Positions 44,936-50,686 of a DNA stretch of 50,686 bases are shown here, piece by piece. Source of the DNA: a virus; IMG/VR virus record IMGVR_UViG_3300042305_002495, positions 1 to 50,686 of that record. One strand, given 5' to 3'. The notes under the pieces are model-generated. The model was not told the origin of the DNA and did not search any database. It worked only from the letters and a program-made list of their open reading frames with translations. Position numbers and translations under genes: made by a program. Each line of letters starts with the position of its first letter. The stretch's first letter is position 1.

Positions 44936-45787
44936 CTAACTAGGTTGAGCCGCTCTTTTTTTCTTTTCGGTTTTTTGTACATCATCAGGCTCATATTCAA
45001 CCTGAATAATATAATTACCATTTTCATCCAATAAATTTCCAGCGGAGTCAACCTTTTCGCCTTTTTCGTTGATATAATTTCCGTTTTTATCAATTCTTCT
45101 TCCTTGCGTATCTACCAAATTTCCTTCTTTATTAACTAAGCTAAGATTTTCATCAACTAAATTGAAACTCTTTAGCCATTTGTTTTCTGGTAAGCTTTCT
45201 TCTAGTTTAGAATCAATTTGATAAATCATTTGTGCTAGAGCAGAAGCTGCCGCATAAGCAATTTCATCTGAACTTTTTGAGTTATAGTCATCTACGTCTC
45301 TATACACTTTTTCTCCATTAGAATAAAAAGTACAATCAGAGACTAGATAATCAAACCTAGCATTATCAGATAAAGATTCGGCGCTATTTTCTTCAAGCGC
45401 CAATTTTTCAGAAATTAATTCTCTTAACTGTAGGCGTAAAAGCCTCATCTCTAACGCCATTTGCACACCATCAGAAATTTTCAGCTTTTTCTTGTCTAAG
45501 CCTTCTCCAAGATAAAGCTTTCTTTCAATCTCTTGAAGAGATTTAATTATATTAGACTCTTCTTTTTCTTTTTCTTCGTCCCAAATTTTTCTTTCTTTTA
45601 AGAATTTTGCAAGTTCTTTTTTTGTTAAAACGCCATCAGAAATACATTTATTCCAAATTTTTGCACGATACCTATCTGCGTTTTGAACAGTACTATTGCT
45701 TGGGCGAATAATATAAATATTTACAGTTTGTTCAGACCCGTCGTCTTTTACGATTTTAACTTCTACATCTTTTCTATTGTTCTTCAT
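44936..45787 (-). CDS. Probable tail assembly protein (chaperone-like) with heptad [VIL][DN]xxGNx repeats
   Basis: 283 residues with AAGGAAGG before the ATG. The N-terminal part has I-I-R-P-S-N-S-T, then D51-G-V-L-T-K-K-E-L and I-W69, followed by a K/E-rich helix. This block is shared with the 346-residue protein encoded two genes upstream. The C-terminal part holds six 7-residue repeats (such as I-D-K-N-G-N-Y and L-D-E-N-G-N-Y) and a basic K-K-K-R tail. It lies directly before the tape measure gene, where phages place tail assembly chaperones (established order). No slippery frameshift site was seen at its start; it has its own ribosome binding site. Confidence 0.6.
   Translation of the reverse strand: MKNNRKDVEVKIVKDDGSEQTVNIYIIRPSNSTVQNADRYRAKIWNKCISDGVLTKKELAKFLKERKIWDEEKEKEESNIIKSLQEIERKLYLGEGLDKKKLKISDGVQMALEMRLLRLQLRELISEKLALEENSAESLSDNARFDYLVSDCTFYSNGEKVYRDVDDYNSKSSDEIAYAAASALAQMIYQIDSKLEESLPENKWLKSFNLVDENLSLVNKEGNLVDTQGRRIDKNGNYINEKGEKVDSAGNLLDENGNYIIQVEYEPDDVQKTEKKKRAAQPS
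45011..45136 (-). repeat. Six tandem heptapeptide repeats, [VIL][DN]xxG[NRE]x
   Basis: Forty-two residues made of six units: V-N-K-E-G-N-L, V-D-T-Q-G-R-R, I-D-K-N-G-N-Y, I-N-E-K-G-E-K, V-D-S-A-G-N-L and L-D-E-N-G-N-Y. The aliphatic, Asp/Asn and Gly positions are fixed, as in short beta-hairpin or beta-solenoid turns. Confidence 0.85.
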
Positions 45788-45798
45788 ATTTTTCCTTC

Positions 45799-46131
45799 CT
45801 AAGAATTCTTAACTGGAATAGTAACCGAATATTTTAACCATTTAATATCATACTGACTTAATTCAGAATCAATATTTCTGGCTTGAGAATTTCCTTTATC
45901 TAAAATTTCTGATCTAATTTTTTGATATAGCTCATAGATTTGTTTTGGATCATAAACAGAATCTTCTGATTCCCATAAAAATGAAAAGTGCTCTTCTATA
46001 GAAGATAGGGCCCCAATCATTGTTGTTTCAACTTTTTTCTTTAATATTTTAGAAAGCCTGTCTTTAGAGTCTTGTTTATATTTATCTTCTCTAAGTTGCT
46101 TATATTCAGTTATTTTTGACAAATCTTCCAT
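45799..46131 (-). CDS. Small tail assembly-region protein, unknown
   Basis: 110 residues. A near-perfect AGGAGGT ribosome binding site overlaps the end of the previous gene, so it is strongly translated on its own. The first 35 residues are a charged helix (K-Y-K-Q-D-S-K-D-R-L-S-K-I-L-K-K-K). The middle (S-F-L-W-E-S-E-D-S-V-Y-D-P-K-Q-I-Y-E-L-Y) and the end (D-I-K-W-L-K-Y-S-V-T-I-P-V-K-N-S) suggest a small alpha/beta fold. It lies between two paralogous chaperone-like genes and upstream of the tape measure gene. No known family is recognised; a role in tail assembly is inferred from place only. Confidence 0.55.
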   Translation of the reverse strand: MEDLSKITEYKQLREDKYKQDSKDRLSKILKKKVETTMIGALSSIEEHFSFLWESEDSVYDPKQIYELYQKIRSEILDKGNSQARNIDSELSQYDIKWLKYSVTIPVKNS

Positions 46132-46132
46132 A

Positions 46133-47173
46133 TTACCTCCTAAATTTATCCCTGAACATAGTATTTGATACTTGTGCTAATTTAAGTTTTTCATCTTGAA
46201 AATCGAGCTGAGAAGCTTCGCCTTTCTTCTTTATTGTTTCAAACCTTTGTTTTTTTATCATTTTTTGATGAATATCATTCATATTATCTATTCTTGCAAA
46301 ATCCTCTTTACTATTTGCCATAATAAAGACTTCGTCAGCATTTTTAATTTTTGAGTTTGTGTTTGTTTCTTCAAATTCTCTTTGCGCTTTTTCTTTATCT
46401 CTTTTGTTTTTTTGTAATAAAAACCACCCATCTAACATGTCATCATCATTAATTACATCTTCCGATGGGCAATCTACAGATTCTTGTATGTTATCATACA
46501 TTTTTGACCAAATTAATAAATTCCTCTGATCAATTGATAGTTGCCGTTCAAAATTATCAAATAATTTAAATACATTTGAACCATTTAAAATCCACAAAGT
46601 TTTCCAGGGTTCATTTCTAGCTAATTCTCTCAACTGTGGCTCAGGTAACATTAAACTATAATATTTATGCAAAATATATTCCAATGAATAAAGTTCAAAA
46701 TCATATAATTTATCATTTAAATATGTACATAATTTTAAATAATGAAAAGATCTATCTAATGAAGCAATGCTTTCACATGTATTTTCATAAAATAAATTTT
46801 TTTTATTTATTTGTTTAATAAGATGTTTTTCGGCCTCTCTTAAATAGAGACGTATTTTTTGTACTAAGCTATGATTATTTCTAGAGTTAAAAATTTCTAT
46901 TTTTAATTTATCAATATCTTTTTTAATTCCATTTAATTTATTTTCATCATCATCTGTCCAAAGCTCTTTTTCAATCATCCATTCTGTTATTTCTTTCTCG
47001 GTTTTTATTCCATCGTTTATTGCATTTACATAAGATTGATTATATGTTTCATTAATTTGATATTCTTCAAGAATTGTTGGTGTAACTATTTTTAAAGATA
47101 TTCCCGGTTCTTTTATAAAAAGAATTCCAGATCTTATTCTAGAAATAAAATACTCCCGTTCATGCTGCTTCAT
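46133..47173 (-). CDS. Probable tail assembly protein, paralogue of the 283-residue protein
   Basis: 346 residues from the ATG at 47173, chosen because TGAGG lies five bases upstream; an in-frame ATG at 47197 would add eight residues but has no close ribosome binding site. Residues D54-G-I-K-T-E-K-E-I and L-W72 match D51-G-V-L-T-K-K-E-L and I-W69 of the 283-residue protein, with the same 18-residue spacing and a similar distance from the start. Long charged helices follow, with many lysines and glutamates toward the end (K-R-D-K-E-K-A-Q-R-E-F-E-E). It follows the tail tube gene after a stem-loop and a mini-ORF. A tail assembly or tape measure chaperone role is inferred. Confidence 0.55.
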   Translation of the reverse strand: MKQHEREYFISRIRSGILFIKEPGISLKIVTPTILEEYQINETYNQSYVNAINDGIKTEKEITEWMIEKELWTDDDENKLNGIKKDIDKLKIEIFNSRNNHSLVQKIRLYLREAEKHLIKQINKKNLFYENTCESIASLDRSFHYLKLCTYLNDKLYDFELYSLEYILHKYYSLMLPEPQLRELARNEPWKTLWILNGSNVFKLFDNFERQLSIDQRNLLIWSKMYDNIQESVDCPSEDVINDDDMLDGWFLLQKNKRDKEKAQREFEETNTNSKIKNADEVFIMANSKEDFARIDNMNDIHQKMIKKQRFETIKKKGEASQLDFQDEKLKLAQVSNTMFRDKFRR

Positions 47174-47180
47174 AAAAACC

Positions 47181-47204
47181 TCATGACGGGAGTACATTAT
47201 TCAT
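47181..47204 (-). other. Mini-ORF (7 residues) before the assembly-protein gene
   Basis: An AAGGA site, seven bases, then ATG opens a frame encoding M-N-N-V-L-P-S and ending in TGA. The TGA overlaps the TGAGG ribosome binding site of the next gene. The layout suggests a leader peptide whose translation tunes the downstream gene, possibly with the stem-loop just upstream. It may also be incidental. Confidence 0.35.
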
Positions 47205-47217
47205 AGACTTGTCCTTT

Positions 47218-47271
47218 ATATTACAACTTACTTGCTTATCCTAAATATTTAGCTATCGCAAGTTGTAATAT
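47218..47271 (-). promoter_or_regulatory. Stem-loop after the tail tube gene
   Basis: Two 12-base arms (ATATTACAACTT and AAGTTGTAATAT) pair perfectly across a 30-base loop. The loop contains the palindrome CTAAATATTTAG, which could form a small second hairpin. The element starts 6 bases after the tube gene stop and ends at the AAAGGA before the mini-ORF. There is no T-run, so it is not a classical terminator. It may be an RNA processing, stability or attenuation element that lowers expression after the abundant tube protein. Confidence 0.6.
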
Positions 47272-47277
47272 TTTCCA

Positions 47278-48402
47278 TTAAACATTAACAAGGTGGCCAA
47301 GTTTAGTCACTTTTATAGTTCCACTATGTTGAATATCAAGAACGTTAAAATTAGAATAACTATAAGTACAACTCACGTTGCCCCCACCAGCATCGCCTCC
47401 CCCGTAACTAACGCTTGTTAGTCTATTCTTATTGCCAAGATCCCAGCCATAACCGGCTCTGGTTCTAATAAAAATAGCTTCTTCTCTAGTATTGTTACCA
47501 GAAGCATCGGTGTTGTATAACAAAGGATCTCCATCTTCAAGAGCTGTAACAAAGTCACCAGAAACCGAAATTGCTTCAATTTCACAAGTAACTTCAATCG
47601 GAAAACCGGCTGGTCTATAATAAGGAGTTTTGCGACCAAGCTCAAATATGTCTTCACGACCAAAATCTGTACTAATAGTAATATTTTGAATATGAACTCT
47701 GTTACCAGAAGAAAGAGACGGAGGAGTGCCAAAACAACCGTTTCCAACACCGGTGCCATTAACACCCTGTATACTTTGAGGCAAAATACACTTGTCTAGC
47801 AGTACGTCTTCTCTTCGTTGAACACCGCCGCTTCCTGGGGCTAAAGCAAGCGGCTTATCTAAACCATCAAGATTATCAAATAATGTGTCTGAGTTATTAA
47901 ATGCAGAACCGTTGGTAAACCATTTTTTATTATTTCCAACAAGAGTAATAGATTCTGTTGAATTACCATCGACAGGTATGGTATAACTAACACTTGAAGT
48001 ATACATACCAGTACAAGCAACGCCGACATGATCATAAACGCCATTGTTAAAAGTCATACTAGAGCGTTCTTCTTGACCAATAGCTAGATATAAATCACAC
48101 CTTTGTTTCGATCTAGCTGTTAAGTTTTCAGAAGTGGCTCCAGTGGTGGCTAAATGATATATAAGAGGGTATCCATCAAGCACTTTTTCTAAAGTAACTT
48201 CTACATCTGGAATTCCTTCGATGTTTTCATAAATTTCAAGCTGACCAAGCTCAAAAGCTTGTTCAAGATTAAAATTTGTTGTAATACCAACGCTCTGAAG
48301 ACCATGAACAACATCACTAGAATATAGCTGATCTATACTAGAGCCGGTTGGAGCAACAACTACTGCTTGACAGGCATAAAATATTCTATTATTAGCTGAC
48401 AT
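47278..48402 (-). CDS. Major tail tube protein with two tube-like domains
   Basis: 374 residues. Two halves resemble each other. T-N-F-x(5)-A-F-E-L-G (FELG at 50-53) and I-P-D-V-E-V-T in the first half match T-D-F-x(5)-I-F-E-L-G (FELG at 253-256) and F-P-I-E-V-T in the second. Each is followed by D-G and a strand. The motif I-Y-E-N-I-E-G-I-P-D-V-E-V-T-L-E is typical of phage tail tube and related barrel proteins. A fused pair of tube domains is known from phage T5 pb6, which forms trimeric rings (established). Strong promoter-like and AGAGGAGA ribosome binding signals agree with an abundant protein. A stem-loop follows the stop. Position before the tape measure gene fits. Confidence 0.75.
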   Translation of the reverse strand: MSANNRIFYACQAVVVAPTGSSIDQLYSSDVVHGLQSVGITTNFNLEQAFELGQLEIYENIEGIPDVEVTLEKVLDGYPLIYHLATTGATSENLTARSKQRCDLYLAIGQEERSSMTFNNGVYDHVGVACTGMYTSSVSYTIPVDGNSTESITLVGNNKKWFTNGSAFNNSDTLFDNLDGLDKPLALAPGSGGVQRREDVLLDKCILPQSIQGVNGTGVGNGCFGTPPSLSSGNRVHIQNITISTDFGREDIFELGRKTPYYRPAGFPIEVTCEIEAISVSGDFVTALEDGDPLLYNTDASGNNTREEAIFIRTRAGYGWDLGNKNRLTSVSYGGGDAGGGNVSCTYSYSNFNVLDIQHSGTIKVTKLGHLVNV

Positions 48403-48432
48403 ATATTATCTCCTCTGGAAAGAATTCTTATA

Positions 48433-48445
48433 ATTATACACAAAA
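48433..48445 (-). promoter_or_regulatory. Promoter-like motif before the tail tube gene
   Basis: Read on the minus strand, TTTTGTGTATAAT ends 30 bases before the ATG of the tube gene and is followed by an AT-rich leader and AGAGGAGA. It is identical over 13 bases to the motif before the 233-residue virion gene, at nearly the same distance. It is a candidate late promoter. Confidence 0.55.
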
Positions 48446-48448
48446 AAG

Positions 48449-49399
48449 TTAAATGTTTGTTTTTACACCCTCAGTTGTAACTCTTACAATACCGCCAAAA
48501 ATATCTGTGCCATATGAAATCATATCGCTAGTTACAGAATTAGTAAACATCAAAAGACCGCCATTATATTTATTCACTAAATCTGGGTATCTTAAAGCTC
48601 CAGAAACGGGGACTCCACGGTAATCAATGGGAAATTCTTTGGCTGAATTGATAGCATTGCTATCAAAAACATATATTGATTTATTATTTTGTAAAGAAAC
48701 TATATCAACTAATTTATTTCTAGTATGCTCATCTTCAGCAAGACAGTGGAAAATAACATCTGTATATACCCACTGACCACCACCAAGCTGATATCCCTTA
48801 AATTTACGAACTGGAACAATTTCTACCGCTATTGCTGGTAATTGAATTCTTGCTTCTGGTGGAATGTTAACGGACCCGGCAGGTTCAAGGGTTTTTGTTT
48901 GAATATATCTAAGCCAAGGAACATTATCTGGATAAATAATATTAATCCATTTATAAGAATATTCGGCCTGAACAATTGATCCGGTTGGAATGGGCGAATT
49001 AAAAACAACGCGCCCATTGTAATAATCTACATAATGAGAATAGGGGCCGGTTGTTGTTGAGGGATAAAAAGTGCTATTTACATAAACACCAGAAATTCCG
49101 GGCTTGGAATTATTAGTCCCAACAATTGGGGGTGGATTAAAACTTACACCACTTTGCCAAACCCAGTTTTTCCTAAACCCTTCCCATACACATCCTTTTT
49201 GGAAAGATTCATTTTCAGACAGCTTCAATCTACTATAGTCTTCTCCGCTTGGGGATATTTCGCCAAGGGTAACATTAAAATAATTACCTTTTTCTAAAAG
49301 GGCCCAATCAAAATATTCTACTATTCCGTCTTGAATTTCATTATTCAGGGTGGAATCAAATACAGTATTAAAGCCTTTTAAAGGAATAAAGCTAGTCAA
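48449..49399 (-). CDS. Head-tail joining or tail-end structural protein
   Basis: 316 residues from a TTG start with GGAGG upstream; the TTGA junction overlaps the previous stop. It contains G-V-S-F-N-P-P-P-I-V and then V-Y-V-N-S-T-F-Y-P-S-T-T-T-G-P. Y-N-G-R-V-V-F-N-S-P-I-P-T-G-S-I-V-Q-A-E-Y-S-Y-K-W-I is a beta hairpin with G-R-V-x-F as seen in neck and connector barrels. A later V-Y-T-D-V-I-F-H-C-L-A-E-D-E-H-T-R stretch looks like a strand-helix link. It lies directly upstream of the tail tube gene, where tail terminator, connector and completion proteins are usually encoded. The exact family is not recognised. No sheath features are seen. Confidence 0.5.
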   Translation of the reverse strand: MTSFIPLKGFNTVFDSTLNNEIQDGIVEYFDWALLEKGNYFNVTLGEISPSGEDYSRLKLSENESFQKGCVWEGFRKNWVWQSGVSFNPPPIVGTNNSKPGISGVYVNSTFYPSTTTGPYSHYVDYYNGRVVFNSPIPTGSIVQAEYSYKWINIIYPDNVPWLRYIQTKTLEPAGSVNIPPEARIQLPAIAVEIVPVRKFKGYQLGGGQWVYTDVIFHCLAEDEHTRNKLVDIVSLQNNKSIYVFDSNAINSAKEFPIDYRGVPVSGALRYPDLVNKYNGGLLMFTNSVTSDMISYGTDIFGGIVRVTTEGVKTNI

Positions 49400-50022
49400 T
49401 CTAGCAACCTCCTTAAAATGACACCTATTTCTTCTTGTTTGCCTTCGAAAGTTCTTGTTATAAAATTATTTTCTACAGTTCCAGAAAATTCTGGAGGAAC
49501 CCTAAAGACACCCCCAGGAATCATTAAACCACCACCAGATCTTCCTTTATTCAAAAACGGCTTATAGTAATAACCAGAAATAATAATTGCATCACCCTTA
49601 GTTAATAACCATTCAAGCCAAGGAATGGACCCACCTTCTATTAAAGTTTTAGTGCCAGAAATTGAGAGTAAATTATTAAAATCTTTTGGCTGGAAATTAA
49701 GCTCTATCAAAGTCTTTGAAAATTGATTAGACTTTCCAATATTTAAATTAATAGATTCTGAAATTGCTTGAATAATTTGATTTACTATTGAGTCGGCATC
49801 GCCTTCGTTTATACCAAATATAGAAGATAAGCTTCCTGGGGCAGATGTTTGTCGCAGGCTTATAATTTCTGGCTGTGATTCAAGCCAAACAATAGAGGAA
49901 GTTTTTATGGCTCTTAAAACTTTATTTCTATTTTTACCTATGCGAACATCTAAATCTCTAGCTAATGCCCGATTTATATCTTTCTCTATTTTTTTTATTC
50001 CAGAAGTTATTTTTATCCCCAT
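49396..50022 (-). CDS. Head-tail joining region protein, unknown
   Basis: 208 residues from the ATG at 50022, which shares a base with the previous TAA (TAATG); an in-frame TTG at 50043 would add seven residues into the upstream gene. The first 45 residues are a basic helix (K-K-I-E-K-D-I-N-R-A-L-A-R-D-L) like the start of neck and HK97 gp10-type proteins. The last third has I-P-W-L-E-W-L-L-T-K-G-D-A-I-I-I-S-G-Y, then G-R-S-G-G-G-L-M-I-P. F-S-G-T-V-E-N-N-F-I-T-R-T-F closes it, a glycine-rich loop between strands. Role inferred from location between capsid-side and tube genes. Confidence 0.5.
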   Translation of the reverse strand: MGIKITSGIKKIEKDINRALARDLDVRIGKNRNKVLRAIKTSSIVWLESQPEIISLRQTSAPGSLSSIFGINEGDADSIVNQIIQAISESINLNIGKSNQFSKTLIELNFQPKDFNNLLSISGTKTLIEGGSIPWLEWLLTKGDAIIISGYYYKPFLNKGRSGGGLMIPGGVFRVPPEFSGTVENNFITRTFEGKQEEIGVILRRLLD

Positions 50023-50501
50023 TATGCGGCTTCCCAAAAACAACCAAAATATCGATTTTGTCTAAGCCCCATTGGAAACGGTTCACCAAATTTTTTAAAC
50101 TTCATTTCTTGCAAGTCTTTAATATCTTTGTGAACTAAAAGTTCTTTTGCCCGATTTATCTTTGGAAGATCTGTAGCAAAAAATATTGTTTGTATGCCAT
50201 TATTAGGGGTGACTATATTAGCACCAACTCTCACCCAGCTTTTATTATCCCAATAAACTTTCAGTTTTATGTCTTCCTTTTTCTCTATTTCTTTTATAAC
50301 TTTATCTTCTCTACGATATTGTTCTTGTTTTCTTCTATGGGCATTTATAGATCTATTGTCTGGAATATTGTTATAGGTGTTTGATATTTCTTCAACAGTA
50401 TCAATATATATCAATTGACACGTTACACCAAAAATGGTAAACGTAGAATCGATAACATCGTAATATTTATCAAAAACACTTTCTGGAACAATAATTGGCA
50501 T
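50022..50501 (-). CDS. Small head-tail connector-like protein, unknown
   Basis: 159 residues; start and stop both make TAATG junctions. It begins M-P-I-I-V-P-E-S-V-F-D-K-Y-Y-D-V-I-D-S-T-F and has C-Q-L-I-Y. A charged helix follows (R-R-K-Q-E-Q-Y-R-R-E-D-K-V-I-K-E-I), then strands L-K-V-Y-W-D-N-K-S-W-V-R-V-G-A-N-I. The final residues G-C-F-W-E-A-A are hydrophobic. The alpha-plus-beta order and size are similar to phage neck or adaptor proteins, but no family motif is clear. Gene order upstream of the tube is the main support. Confidence 0.5.
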   Translation of the reverse strand: MPIIVPESVFDKYYDVIDSTFTIFGVTCQLIYIDTVEEISNTYNNIPDNRSINAHRRKQEQYRREDKVIKEIEKKEDIKLKVYWDNKSWVRVGANIVTPNNGIQTIFFATDLPKINRAKELLVHKDIKDLQEMKFKKFGEPFPMGLRQNRYFGCFWEAA

Positions 50502-50686
50502 TATGACTTCAGCTCTAAATAAATACTTGAAGTATTAGATACCGCCACGCTTGTGCTAACAGAAAGCTCCATAGAGCTACTAATTTGAACCAACTCGTCA
50601 GCATCAAAATAATTCCAACCAGATGCTGCTGTTTTTGTTAACTTTATGCTTCCAGATGGATCAATCGGATTTTTTGATCTAAAAGT
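50501..50686 (-). CDS. C-terminal end of a virion protein, cut by window edge
   Basis: The minus-strand frame is open from the window end to the TAA at 50501-50503, giving 61 residues. They include I-D-P-S-G-S-I-K-L-T-K-T-A-A-S-G-W-N-Y-F and V-S-T-S-V-A-V-S-N-T-S-S-I-Y-L-E-L-K-S. The Ser/Thr/Gly-rich strands resemble the outer beta domains of phage structural proteins. The stop overlaps the next start (TAATG), so it is in the same operon. Too little remains to name it; a capsid, decoration or neck protein is possible. Confidence 0.5.
   Translation of the reverse strand, partial: TFRSKNPIDPSGSIKLTKTAASGWNYFDADELVQISSSMELSVSTSVAVSNTSSIYLELKS

Noticed and set aside
44936-46131. Programmed frameshift between the two genes before the tape measure gene
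   Set aside because: Each gene has its own start and a strong ribosome binding site, and I saw no clear slippery heptamer at the junction.
1-50686. tRNA or other structured RNA genes
   Set aside because: No cloverleaf-like pattern with T-arm and acceptor pairing was noticed, though a covariance-model scan could not be run.

Overview
The window is a piece of a large, AT-rich genome of a tailed bacteriophage (Caudoviricetes). The right two thirds is a minus-strand virion module with a recognisable tail tube, a tape measure protein and very large tail/baseplate proteins. The left quarter is a plus-strand block of sugar-modification genes. No ribosomal, tRNA or host metabolic genes were seen. 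The host cannot be named from this sequence. The tail tube gene is not preceded by a sheath gene, which fits a long non-contractile (siphovirus-like) tail, but a sheath gene elsewhere cannot be excluded. Both window ends cut genes.

Positions 1-12751 (plus strand) hold a tightly packed glycan cassette. Genes overlap by a few bases (ATGA and TAATG junctions) or lie within about 10 bases of each other. It encodes several GT-B and GT-A glycosyltransferases, a nucleotidyltransferase-like protein, three methyltransferase-like proteins, an exostosin/RXYLT1-like transferase, a GT11 fucosyltransferase and a GDP-L-fucose synthase. It probably makes and attaches a fucose-containing, partly methylated glycan, but the acceptor (virion protein, host surface or DNA) is unknown. 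No GDP-mannose 4,6-dehydratase is visible. Positions 12741-15074 carry a HTH/NUMOD-like Vsr-fold endonuclease, a Rad52-like annealing protein, a small partner protein, a strong intrinsic terminator and a zinc-ribbon protein.

Positions 15068-50686 (minus strand, read right to left) follow classical tail gene order. They run from the end of an unknown virion gene through three probable head-tail joining proteins, a duplicated-domain tail tube protein and three probable assembly proteins, two of them paralogous. Next come the 1932-residue tape measure protein, a 3780-residue mosaic tail protein, a 572-residue and a 157-residue protein, a 1634-residue hub-like protein, a 1301-residue structural protein and a 233-residue virion protein. 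A glycosyltransferase gene ends the operon.

The most unusual features are the 3780-residue protein and the transcription and RNA signals around abundant structural genes. The protein contains seven FG-GAP_2-type propeller repeats split by long insertions, a LamG-like domain, a MIDAS-like DxSxS motif between repeats 2 and 3, and two arrays of short LxLF repeats. The signals are an identical 13-base promoter-like motif upstream of the tube gene and of the 233-residue gene, and a 12-bp stem-loop after the tube gene abutting a mini-ORF.
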